DNA from: UBA2588 sp002339805
Lineage (GTDB): Bacteria; Chloroflexota; Dehalococcoidia; Lucifugimonadales; UBA3495
Assembly (NCBI GenBank): GCA_045562555.1
Contig: JBJKVO010000016.1
Location: forward strand, 1 to 64,000
Length of the DNA stretch: 64,000 bases
Direction of reading: 5' to 3'
The stretch's first letter is position 1. Each line of letters begins with the position of its first letter. The notes beneath the pieces are model-generated. The model was not told where the DNA came from. It searched no databases and saw only the letters and a program-made list of their open reading frames with translations. Below, piece after piece: positions 1 to 8,064 of this stretch. Made by a program: the position numbers and the translations under genes.

Positions 1-257
1 CCAGCTAATGGTGGGAACACTCGTTCCTCTTCCAAGTCAGCTACCAAAACGGTAACTCTTTCGTCTGATGAACCAGATGCTTCACTAGCCACTGCTGCTG
101 CTGGTGCTGCTGTGGGAGCAGCTGCTGCAGGAGCACTAGATTCACTGGTACCAGATGTATCGGAACCACCGCCACAGGCGAGGATCCCGAAGGCCAATAC
201 TGACAGTATGGCCACACTTATAAGCGCTCTAACGCCTAATACACGGGAAACTATCAT
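1..257 (-). CDS. Lipoprotein, N-terminal part (possible solute-binding protein)
   Basis: Open frame from an ATG at 257 to the window edge, 85 codons visible. The first ~28 residues are a lipoprotein signal: basic start (MIVSRVLGVRA), hydrophobic stretch, lipobox FGILAC and glycines after the Cys. An Ala/Ser/Pro/Thr-rich linker of ~40 residues follows, then the start of a folded domain (RVTVLVADLEEERVFPP). A GGAGG ribosome site lies 6 bases upstream of the ATG. The lipobox, flexible linker and new domain are typical of ABC-transporter substrate-binding lipoproteins, but the binding domain lies outside the window, so the function is inferred only. It is transcribed out of the window, divergent from the small membrane protein. 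Confidence 0.75.
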   Translation of the reverse strand, partial: MIVSRVLGVRALISVAILSVLAFGILACGGGSDTSGTSESSAPAAAAPTAAPAAAVASEASGSSDERVTVLVADLEEERVFPPLA

Positions 258-287
258 AGTCTTCCTCCAATGAGATATGAAGGCTAG

Positions 288-314
288 GTTATATGTACTA
301 GAAATGGCTGTCAA
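288..314 (-). promoter_or_regulatory. Candidate sigma-70 promoter for the lipoprotein gene
   Basis: On the minus strand, TTGACA (314-309) is followed by TATAAC (293-288) at 15 bases or TAACCT at 17 bases. It lies 31 bases upstream of the lipoprotein ATG. The -35 is perfect and the -10 is imperfect. Confidence 0.45.
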
Positions 315-463
315 GGGTCAATTTACTGGGAATACCATACAAAACTCACCTGAGGGTTTACATAACACTGACAAAGTTCAGGGAATGTATCTGAATCTTG
401 ACTTAAGACAACAGATATATGAGGTTTTATTCGATATCATCGGAGACAATATTCTGATTTGGA

Positions 464-859
464 ATGACACCCTTGCTCAGGTATGCATATCTGATATACT
501 GGATAAAAATCGGAACATGGAATAATAAATTGAATTTTAAAGAGAAATATATCCATATAGCTGTCGGTCTGATTCTTGCAGCAATCTTGACCTACATAGT
601 ATGCGACAACATTTATGAATGGTTTGCATGGAATGCTGCTCCCAATCTTGATCAGCCTTATGGGTCAGAGATCCAATGGGACAGAGTGTGGGTGTTCTGG
701 GCTGGATTGTCTTTCTTCTCGATTCCTGTTGGATTTGGAATAGGAGTGGCTGTATCTGTTCTTTTTTCGAGGTTGTCTTGGCTCGTAAGATCTCGAGTAA
801 TGGATTACAGAGGAACTGCAAAGCAGACGAAATCATGGTTTAATCAGGACACTGATTAG
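464..859 (+). CDS. Small two-helix membrane protein of unknown function
   Basis: I do not recognise this 131-residue protein. It has two clear hydrophobic segments, about residues 32-48 (IHIAVGLILAAILTYIV) and 77-101 (VWVFWAGLSFFSIPVGFGIG). Between them is an acidic/aromatic loop, and the tail is basic then polar, so an integral membrane protein is likely. The start is uncertain: the ATG at 464 has no good ribosome site, and an in-frame TTG at 530 would give a shorter protein beginning LNFKEK directly before the first helix. It stands alone between divergent and convergent neighbours. Confidence 0.5.
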   Translation: MTPLLRYAYLIYWIKIGTWNNKLNFKEKYIHIAVGLILAAILTYIVCDNIYEWFAWNAAPNLDQPYGSEIQWDRVWVFWAGLSFFSIPVGFGIGVAVSVLFSRLSWLVRSRVMDYRGTAKQTKSWFNQDTD

Positions 860-980
860 GATTCTTGACTTCTAGATTTTACTCTTGTAATCGCTAAACA
901 CTAAATCTGGTCAACAATTCACTGCAAAAACCCCAGTGGTTTAACTTTAATTAGGTGTTTATAAGTGATTTTTAGTTGCC

Positions 981-2069
981 CTAACTGTTATCGATTAGGT
1001 TACTGAAATTAGTAGATCCTGTCGGCGATACATCAAGGAATTTGCCGCCCTCAAAGACTATGTCTCCAGCTTCTTCCAGCAATTCCAGGTGGCTTATGTT
1101 TTCAGTGAATGCTGAATAAAATTGGTTACCTTCTAAGACTCTATTAGTAAAAGTTTTATGCGTTAATTCCGTCAAGTCCCGGATACCTAAATTGATAAGG
1201 TTTAAGATTTCCATACACCGTTCTTTGTGATGATCTATTATTTCTGGAATTCTAGTGAGGTCTATTAGGTTAAATTCCCCATACCGGAAAGTACGGTGAG
1301 CGGCGAGAACCACATCCACTGAATCTATGTACGAAGCTTTCTTCAAAGATTTCATGTAAGTAAGTAGTCCGTAATATTCATTACTGTTTTGATAAGCTTT
1401 AGGTAAAACGTGTTTAAACGGTTCATAGCTAAGGCTCATACTTGGATGAGGTGTTATTTTGGGTAAAATGTGATCCCCTGAGAATAGTACATTGTCTAAT
1501 TTTATACAAAGTTCATCAGGAGAATGGCCCGGAGTGTAAAAAAATTCAAAATTTCCTAAAGTGCTACCATCGCTAACAGGATTTGTGACTTTCAAATCCT
1601 TAGTTTCTTTCTCGTTTACTGCAACTCTGTTGATCACGTCAGGGTCTTCCATGTCTGGAAAATTAGAGTGGCTTCCCCTCCAGTCGTGTTCAATCTGCCA
1701 TCGATCCACATTTTTCAGAATCCCGTAGACCTCATGTGCGTATAAGTCTGCACCTGATTTTGCTAGAAGTTCTTTGGTGTTTCCATCATGATCCATATGC
1801 CCATGAGTTAGAATTACACTTCCTACTGACTCCAATGAATAACCTATGTATTCCAGCCCGTCTTTTAGAGAAGTTATAGTCCCATAACAACCTGGATCTA
1901 TTATTGTTAATTCATCATGTTCTATTATGTAGCTCCAAGTAGGACCAAGAGGGGTGTCCCATGACTGAGGTACTCCGATTGCATTGATTTTGATTCCGTT
2001 GGGGAATTTGTATTCAAGAATTGCATTGTGCCCTTGGTCGTCACCGGGCAAAAGTATATTATGTTCCAT
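981..2069 (-). CDS. MBL-fold metallo-hydrolase
   Basis: A 362-residue metallo-beta-lactamase-fold hydrolase. The metal motif THGHMDHDG lies at residues 88-96, giving the HxHxDH signature. A strand with IIDPG lies upstream (~56-60), and the later ligands are probably in YTPGHSPDE and SGDHILP. The C-terminal third is longer than in a minimal MBL domain and helical, as in proteins of the lactamase/ribonuclease BN-like group that act on esters or thioesters. The substrate cannot be read from sequence. It is the last gene of the minus-strand run below rpoBC-pyrD, 30 bases after the SDR gene, so the two may share a transcript and perhaps a pathway. Confidence 0.85.
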   Translation of the reverse strand: MEHNILLPGDDQGHNAILEYKFPNGIKINAIGVPQSWDTPLGPTWSYIIEHDELTIIDPGCYGTITSLKDGLEYIGYSLESVGSVILTHGHMDHDGNTKELLAKSGADLYAHEVYGILKNVDRWQIEHDWRGSHSNFPDMEDPDVINRVAVNEKETKDLKVTNPVSDGSTLGNFEFFYTPGHSPDELCIKLDNVLFSGDHILPKITPHPSMSLSYEPFKHVLPKAYQNSNEYYGLLTYMKSLKKASYIDSVDVVLAAHRTFRYGEFNLIDLTRIPEIIDHHKERCMEILNLINLGIRDLTELTHKTFTNRVLEGNQFYSAFTENISHLELLEEAGDIVFEGGKFLDVSPTGSTNFSNLIDNS

Positions 2070-2099
2070 GGAAGGTTAGCTCTCTTCAATTTTTAAGTG

Positions 2100-2876
2100 T
2101 TATGGCTGGAAGGTTATTAAATGTGTCCCAGAATCTATGAGTAAGGTTTCACCTGTAATGTGTTTAGCGCCTTCTAGTAACCATACGATGGTCTCTGCTA
2201 CTGACTCTGCACTACACACTTCTTGCAATGGGACTTTCTGTTTAAAAGCGTCCATCAGGTTTTGATGATTGTTTTCTCCTATTCCTTTGGTCCACCAAGA
2301 TGTATCCGCGACACCTGGGAGAACTGCATTTACACGAATTTCGGGCGCAAGCATACGAGCCAGAGATTTTGTCATAGTATTGAGCGCGCCTTTTGATGCA
2401 GCGTAAGCGATAGAACTTCCTGAGCCAGTGACACTAGAAATAGATGATACATTGACTATTGCTCCGTGTCCATCGGATTTCAGATACAACCTAGCTGCTT
2501 TAGCCATATGAAAAGATCCTATTAAATTCACTCTGTAGAGATTCAAGAAGTCCTCGTCTGTTAATGTATCCAGGTCAGTGCCGCCAGAAAAAACGGATAT
2601 TCCTGCATTGTTTACTAGGTAATCAAGGCGACCCCATTTATCGATAATTTGTTCTACCATCGAGTCGCATGCGGTTTGATTAGACACATCAGCTTGCACT
2701 ACTAATGTTTCTACGTTGTTTGATTCACAGATTGTAGCAGTTGAAGTTGCTCCACTCTCGTTATTGGAGTAATTGATCCCAACATTGATTCCTTTTTGAG
2801 CAAGCAATATTGCTGTTGCTGCTCCAATGCCAGAACCTGATCCAGTAACTAAAGCCACTTTGTTGTTAGATTGCAT
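2100..2876 (-). CDS. SDR family oxidoreductase
   Basis: A 258-residue classical short-chain dehydrogenase/reductase that oxidises or reduces a carbonyl/alcohol with NAD(P)(H). The cofactor motif TGSGSGIG is near residue 11, NNAG near 90 and the catalytic YAASK near 156, with the partner Ser in NVSSISS. The C-terminal GETLLIDSG is the usual closing strand. Length is normal. The gene begins 8 bases after pyrD and 30 bases before the MBL hydrolase, all on the minus strand. Substrate is unknown; FabG-like 3-oxoacyl reductase activity is possible, but a more typical fabG lies at 48002. Confidence 0.88.
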   Translation of the reverse strand: MQSNNKVALVTGSGSGIGAATAILLAQKGINVGINYSNNESGATSTATICESNNVETLVVQADVSNQTACDSMVEQIIDKWGRLDYLVNNAGISVFSGGTDLDTLTDEDFLNLYRVNLIGSFHMAKAARLYLKSDGHGAIVNVSSISSVTGSGSSIAYAASKGALNTMTKSLARMLAPEIRVNAVLPGVADTSWWTKGIGENNHQNLMDAFKQKVPLQEVCSAESVAETIVWLLEGAKHITGETLLIDSGTHLITFQP

Positions 2877-2884
2877 ATTAAGTC

Positions 2885-3832
2885 CTAATCAGAGACATTA
2901 ATAGTTTTGATGTCTCTCAAACTCTCAAAATTGTTTTCTTTCATGAAATTTACCAGATCATCCTGTAATTTCATAGGAGCTTGTGGACTGATCAGATTAG
3001 CACTCCCAATTTGGATTGCTGATGCTCCTACAAGAAGATATTCCATAATATCTTCTGCTGAAAACACTCCACCCACTCCAATAATTGGGACATTCATACA
3101 GGATTTAATTTGGTGGATCAAAGCGATTGCGATAGGTTTTAAGCTTATACCCGATAACCCGCCAAGAACGTTACCTAAAACTGGTTTATGGGTCTTGATG
3201 TCAATTTTCATTGCGGGCATTGTGTTGCAAACTGTTAAAGCGTTAGCTCCAGCTGCCACAGCAGATTCAGCTATTGTTACGATATTGGGGACGTTCGGTG
3301 ACAACTTTACAATCACCGGGTTTTTATATTCTTTAGTAACCGCTGAGATGACACTTCTAACCAATTCAGCATCATGACTAAACATGCTACCTGTATCGGT
3401 ATTAGGACAACTCAGATTTAATTCCAGACCGTCACATTCGGTTTTAGCGATTTCACTAGCCATTTCAGCGAATTGTTCAATTGAATCTCCAGATATACTC
3501 GCAAATAGCTTGGTAGGCATGTTAGGCCTTAAATCGTTGAGATACTCTACTCCTTTGTGTATGCCTGGATTCGTCAACCCCACGGAGTTAAGGAAAATCG
3601 TTTCACCATCTTCAGTACCCTGCCGAAAAGATGTTGGATACCATCGAGGTTCTTGATTGCCTTCTCTCGCAAAGTAAGTAAAAGTCTTGGGTATCACTGC
3701 CCCTATTTTTGATAATGGAGAGTAGCTTTCATAGCCTCTGCCGTACCCGTCATAGCCAAAAGTGCCAGAGGCAATTATGACAGGACTATTCAATTCAATT
3801 AAGTTATCGACTAACGATATTGAAGTGTCCAC
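2885..3832 (-). CDS. pyrD: Dihydroorotate dehydrogenase, class 1B catalytic subunit-like
   Basis: A 315-residue FMN-dependent TIM-barrel enzyme that would oxidise dihydroorotate to orotate in pyrimidine synthesis. Class 1 features: N-terminal SGTFGYDGYGRGY, the NLSCPNTDTG active-site loop with the catalytic Cys, KLSPN, the CNTMPAMKIDI loop, GNVLGGLSG and the phosphate-binding GVGGV. These match the class 1B (PyrDB) type. A PyrK electron-transfer partner is not in the window. The start is GTG at 3832 with AGGG just upstream. The rest of the pathway (pyrB, pyrC, carAB) lies at 53.7-60.9 kb, so pyrD is separated from its operon and sits below rpoC, 53 bases after its stop. Confidence 0.85.
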   Translation of the reverse strand: MDTSISLVDNLIELNSPVIIASGTFGYDGYGRGYESYSPLSKIGAVIPKTFTYFAREGNQEPRWYPTSFRQGTEDGETIFLNSVGLTNPGIHKGVEYLNDLRPNMPTKLFASISGDSIEQFAEMASEIAKTECDGLELNLSCPNTDTGSMFSHDAELVRSVISAVTKEYKNPVIVKLSPNVPNIVTIAESAVAAGANALTVCNTMPAMKIDIKTHKPVLGNVLGGLSGISLKPIAIALIHQIKSCMNVPIIGVGGVFSAEDIMEYLLVGASAIQIGSANLISPQAPMKLQDDLVNFMKENNFESLRDIKTINVSD

Positions 3833-3844
3833 GTTGCCCTACTT

Positions 3845-3872
3845 ACAGCTATGCGAATATTCGCATAGCTGT
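3845..3872. promoter_or_regulatory. Perfect 28-base palindrome between rpoC and pyrD
   Basis: Arms ACAGCTATGCGAAT and ATTCGCATAGCTGT are exact reverse complements with no spacer. As RNA this is a ~12-bp stem with a tiny loop. On the rpoC/pyrD-sense strand no U-run follows, so it is a poor intrinsic terminator there; on the plus strand it is followed by a T-rich stretch. It may be a processing or transcription-tuning hairpin, or a dimer-binding operator for pyrD. Confidence 0.6.
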
Positions 3873-3885
3873 ATTTATTTATTTA

Positions 3886-6800
3886 CTAGAAACTTTCTAT
3901 GTCAGAGTCTGGCTCTGGAGTGGTAGTATCTTCACCGTCGAAGATAGAAGATATATTTTCTTCAGGTTCCTCTGTAACTTGGTCTTCGGTGTCAAAGACG
4001 GATTCCTCTACTATAGATAAAACACTGTCTGTTGGCTCAGAAGAATCTTCTTGGTTGTCCTCATCTTCCACACTAGCCGATGCTGTTGATGCATTAGTAT
4101 CATCAACTAAGTCCGTTCCATCATCATCCAGCCATTTCGCTGCCTGGAACTCAGCAGGTTCTAGAATCTGCTCTACTTCTTCAGATTCCAATAACTCGCG
4201 CATCTCTGGGGTATCCAATTTTGCGGGAATCAAACGGCCTATGATCACGTTCTCTTTCAAGCCTTGCAGTTGGTCATGAGATCCGCTTATTGCCGCTTGA
4301 GTTAGTACTCTAGTCGTCTCTTGGAACGAAGCTGCAGCTAAGAAACTGTCAGTAAGTAAAGAGGCTCTAGTGATTCCTAGGAGTATCGGTTTGCATGTAG
4401 CGGGTTCTTTCCCTTCCGACACCATTTGAGCGTTAAATTCTCCAAACTCTCTTGCGTCCACGATTTGGCCAGGAATGTATTCCGTTTCTCCTGAACTATC
4501 AACGTTAACTCTACGGAGCATTTGGCTTATTATCACTTCGATATGTTTGTCGTGTATTGTTACTCCTTGTGATCTATATACGGCTTGCACTTCATCTATT
4601 AGATACCTTTGCAAGATTTCTGTGCCTTGAATTCTAAGAATATCATGAGGATTCAAAGGGCCAGGTGTTATTGGGTCCCCAGCTGAGATAGCTTCTCCAT
4701 CTGCAACTAATAAATACGAAGACTTAGGTATCACTATTTCACGTTCCTCTTCGTCTTCCCATGTGATTGAAAGTACGTCATCGATGATCGCAACTGCTCC
4801 ACCGGTGGTCGCAACTATTTCATTGGAATGAGCCTCTGAATCCTCATACCCTAAAATAGTTCCTGCTTCGACATTTTCTCCGTTTGCGACTAAGAGTTGG
4901 TATCCAGCAGGGATATGGTAGTCTTCTGAGAATTCCTGAGTGCTAATTATTTTTACGATTTTGTTGCTATCATCTTCTTCTATAGCAACAAGCCCTCCTA
5001 TTTCTGCTAGATATGCTGCTCCTTTAGGTACTCTAGCTTCAAAGAGTTCTTCTACTCTAGGCAGACCGCTTGTGATGTCTTGAGCTGAAGCAATTCCTCC
5101 GGTGTGGAATGTACGCATCGTTAATTGAGTTCCTGGTTCACCGATACTTTGTGCAGCGATTATACCTACTGCTTGACCGAGGTCTGCGATTTTGCCAGTA
5201 GCCGGTAAAATCCCATAGCACATTTGGCATACACCTCTCACTGCTTCGCAGTGAATAGCGCTTCGTACAGGTATCTCTTTGATATTGTTTGTTACGATTT
5301 TGTCGGAGAGTTCAGAAGTGATTGTTTCATTTCTGTCAATGAGAATTTCGCCACTAATTGGATCAGCAATAGGAGATGCGGCAATTCTACCAATGGACCG
5401 TTCACCTAAAGTTACACCGGACTCATCACCTTCTCTTGGGGTTAACCAATAAGCGTTCAATGTTTCGCAGTCTTCTTCTAGGACTATAATTTCCTGCGAA
5501 ATATCTACCAAGCGACGGGTTAGATATCCGCTGTCAGCTGTTCTCAGAGCCGTATCTGCTAATCCTTTCCGTGCTCCGTGGGTAGATATGAAATATTCAA
5601 GCGCTGTCAGTCCTTCTCGGAAACTAGATTTAATAGGCAAGTCAATGATTCTCCCTTTCGGGTTACTCATCAAACCTCTCATACCAGCCATTTGCTTGAT
5701 CTGCGCTATGTTACCTTTCGCTCCAGAAATCGCCATGTCAGCTATTCCGCCAAATTTGTACAATTCTTGTTGTACGAGTTTCTCTGTTTCATCTGATGCA
5801 TTGGTCCAAGCATCAACAGCTAAGACATATCGTTCTTCTTCGGACATTAGGCCGGATAAGAATTGTTCTTCATACTCATCTACTTTTTGAGTAGCGCTGT
5901 TGAGGATATCGTGCTTTGCTTCGGGTACTTGTATGTCGTTGATTGCTATCGTGGTTCCTGACACTGTTGCATATCTGAAACCTATTCCTTTGATTGCATC
6001 TAAGGCTTGTGAAGTTTCGTCATTGGTCAAGCTTAAATACAATTCGGCAGTTAGATCACGTATAGCCCCTCTGTCCATTACGATATTTTTAAATGGTATT
6101 GTGTTAGGAAGTATTTCATTAAATAAGATACGTCCTAATGTGGTTCCTTCATTTTCTTCTAGTCCTAATTTAGGAGCGGAAATTAGTGTGATTTTTGCAC
6201 GAAGATCTATTATGTCAGAAGCATGTGCAATCCTAGCTTCATCTGCGTCATAGAACACAGTGGCTGTTCCATGGGCATCTTCATCAATTTGTGTCAGGTA
6301 GTAGCAACCCATAACCATATCTAATGTTGGGGCCACCTGAGGGTCTCCAGAAGCTGGTGACAACATATTGTGTGTACTTAACATAGAGGCCTTGGCTTCT
6401 TGAACAGCTAATCTGGACAAAGGCACATGCGCCGCCATTTGGTCGCCATCAAAATCTGCATTAAATGCTGTACATACCAAAGGATGTAGCTGAATTGCGT
6501 TGCCTTCTATCAGTATAGGCATGAACGCTTGGATGCCTAGTCTATGCAAGGTTGGTGCACGGTTTAACATGACAGGTCGATCTTTGATAACATCTTCCAG
6601 TATGTCCCATACTTCCGGCCTCGCTCGTTCTACCATTCTTTTAGCACTCTTGATGTTTGGTGAAACTCCCAGGAGCACCAATTTATGCATTACGAACGGC
6701 TTGAATAGCTCCAAGGCCATTTTTTTAGGCAGACCACATTGGTCCATTCTTAGTTCTGGGCCCACTACAATTACCGATCTTCCTGAGTAATCTACTCTTT

Positions 6801-8064
6801 TACCTAATAGGTTTTGTCTAAATCTCCCCTGCTTACCTCGGAGCAAATCTGACAAGGACTTTAACTTGTGATTGTGGCTTCCTTGAATAGGTCTACCTCG
6901 TCTTCCATTGTCTATCAGTGCATCTACAGATTCCTGAAGCATTCGTTTTTCATTCCGTATGATTATGTCCGGCGCTCCTAGCTCAATGAGCCTTTTGAGC
7001 CTGTTATTGCGGTTTATTACTCTTCGGTACAGATCGTTAAGATCGCTTGTAGCAAATCTACCCCCATCTAGTTGTACCATTGGCCTTAATTCGGGAGGTA
7101 AAACTGGTAAGACACTCATGATCATGTCAGCTACGCTATTACCGCTGCCTCTGAAAGCTTCTACCACTCGCAGGCGTTTTATGGCTTTCTTGCGTCTCTG
7201 ACCTGAGGTTGATTTCATTTCTTCTGCAAGTTCTGCTTTTAAAATGTTCAGATCAATATGTCGTAAAATTTCTTGGATTGCCTCTGCTCCCATACCTGCT
7301 TGGAAGACATCACCATAATTATCCTTTAATTCTCTGTACTTGGATTCAGTTAAGAGGCGTAGAGGCAACAGATCTGAAAAGTCATCAATGAGCTTCTGGT
7401 GGGTATCATCGTATATCCCCATTTGCTCATCATATTGATTTCGGACTGATTCTATTTGCCCAGTTACAGTTTTATGGTCGTCTGAATCTTCTTCTGTGTC
7501 GGCAAGTGCTGTTTCGAGAACTTTAATTTGTTCCTCGAAGCTTTCGGTCAGTAACCTTTGATTTCTTTCGTGTTCCGCTTCACTCTCTTCTATGAGTTGT
7601 TGTTTGTATTCGTCATCAACCGAAATCACAATATGCTGAGCGAAATACAAGACTCGTTCTAAATTCCTAGGAGACAGATCTAATAAGAGCCCTAATCTGC
7701 TAGGGGTGGTTTTACTGAACCAAATGTGCGCTACAGGTGCAGCTAGTTGAATATGCGCCATTCGCTCCCTACGTACTTTGGATCGAGTGACTTCAACTCC
7801 GCAACGATCGCAAATAACTCCTCTATATCTAATCCTTTTGTATTTTCCGCAGAAGCATTCCCAATCTTTGGTAGGTCCGAATAATCTTTCGCAAAACAAG
7901 CCATCTTTTTCTGGGCGTAGGGTTCTGTAATTAATAGTTTCAGGTTTTGTTACTTCCCCATGTGACCAGTTTAAAATCTGCTCAGGGGATGCGATTGAAA
8001 TCTTAATAGCATTGAAAGCTGGTCCTCCAGCTGTTGATTCTCTTACGTCTGATAATCCAACCAT
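3886..8064 (-). CDS. rpoC: DNA-directed RNA polymerase subunit beta'
   Basis: A 1392-residue beta' subunit, part of the RNA polymerase core. The N-terminal zinc site has Cys at about 70, 72, 85 and 88 (CFCGKY and CDRCG). The catalytic Mg loop NADFDGDQM is in the middle, and the second zinc site is formed by the Cys in EEDCETL plus CEAVRGVCQMC. The bridge helix and trigger-loop region (GGIASAQDITSGLPRV) are present. After the last conserved segment (LLESEEVEQILEPAEF) comes an acidic, Ser/Thr-rich tail of ~85 residues that the core enzyme does not need. The ATG follows directly on the rpoB stop, with GGAGG inside the rpoB end, indicating translational coupling. Confidence 0.98.
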   Translation of the reverse strand: MVGLSDVRESTAGGPAFNAIKISIASPEQILNWSHGEVTKPETINYRTLRPEKDGLFCERLFGPTKDWECFCGKYKRIRYRGVICDRCGVEVTRSKVRRERMAHIQLAAPVAHIWFSKTTPSRLGLLLDLSPRNLERVLYFAQHIVISVDDEYKQQLIEESEAEHERNQRLLTESFEEQIKVLETALADTEEDSDDHKTVTGQIESVRNQYDEQMGIYDDTHQKLIDDFSDLLPLRLLTESKYRELKDNYGDVFQAGMGAEAIQEILRHIDLNILKAELAEEMKSTSGQRRKKAIKRLRVVEAFRGSGNSVADMIMSVLPVLPPELRPMVQLDGGRFATSDLNDLYRRVINRNNRLKRLIELGAPDIIIRNEKRMLQESVDALIDNGRRGRPIQGSHNHKLKSLSDLLRGKQGRFRQNLLGKRVDYSGRSVIVVGPELRMDQCGLPKKMALELFKPFVMHKLVLLGVSPNIKSAKRMVERARPEVWDILEDVIKDRPVMLNRAPTLHRLGIQAFMPILIEGNAIQLHPLVCTAFNADFDGDQMAAHVPLSRLAVQEAKASMLSTHNMLSPASGDPQVAPTLDMVMGCYYLTQIDEDAHGTATVFYDADEARIAHASDIIDLRAKITLISAPKLGLEENEGTTLGRILFNEILPNTIPFKNIVMDRGAIRDLTAELYLSLTNDETSQALDAIKGIGFRYATVSGTTIAINDIQVPEAKHDILNSATQKVDEYEEQFLSGLMSEEERYVLAVDAWTNASDETEKLVQQELYKFGGIADMAISGAKGNIAQIKQMAGMRGLMSNPKGRIIDLPIKSSFREGLTALEYFISTHGARKGLADTALRTADSGYLTRRLVDISQEIIVLEEDCETLNAYWLTPREGDESGVTLGERSIGRIAASPIADPISGEILIDRNETITSELSDKIVTNNIKEIPVRSAIHCEAVRGVCQMCYGILPATGKIADLGQAVGIIAAQSIGEPGTQLTMRTFHTGGIASAQDITSGLPRVEELFEARVPKGAAYLAEIGGLVAIEEDDSNKIVKIISTQEFSEDYHIPAGYQLLVANGENVEAGTILGYEDSEAHSNEIVATTGGAVAIIDDVLSITWEDEEEREIVIPKSSYLLVADGEAISAGDPITPGPLNPHDILRIQGTEILQRYLIDEVQAVYRSQGVTIHDKHIEVIISQMLRRVNVDSSGETEYIPGQIVDAREFGEFNAQMVSEGKEPATCKPILLGITRASLLTDSFLAAASFQETTRVLTQAAISGSHDQLQGLKENVIIGRLIPAKLDTPEMRELLESEEVEQILEPAEFQAAKWLDDDGTDLVDDTNASTASASVEDEDNQEDSSEPTDSVLSIVEESVFDTEDQVTEEPEENISSIFDGEDTTTPEPDSDIESF

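Noticed and set aside
277..525. 82-codon open frame on the plus strand
   Set aside because: No ribosome site, no family pattern and low-complexity-free but random-looking composition; it overlaps the promoter region of the lipoprotein gene and the start of the membrane-protein frame.
928..942. AAACC-CCAGT-GGTTT mini-hairpin after the small membrane protein gene
   Set aside because: Only five pairs and no T-run; too weak to call a terminator.
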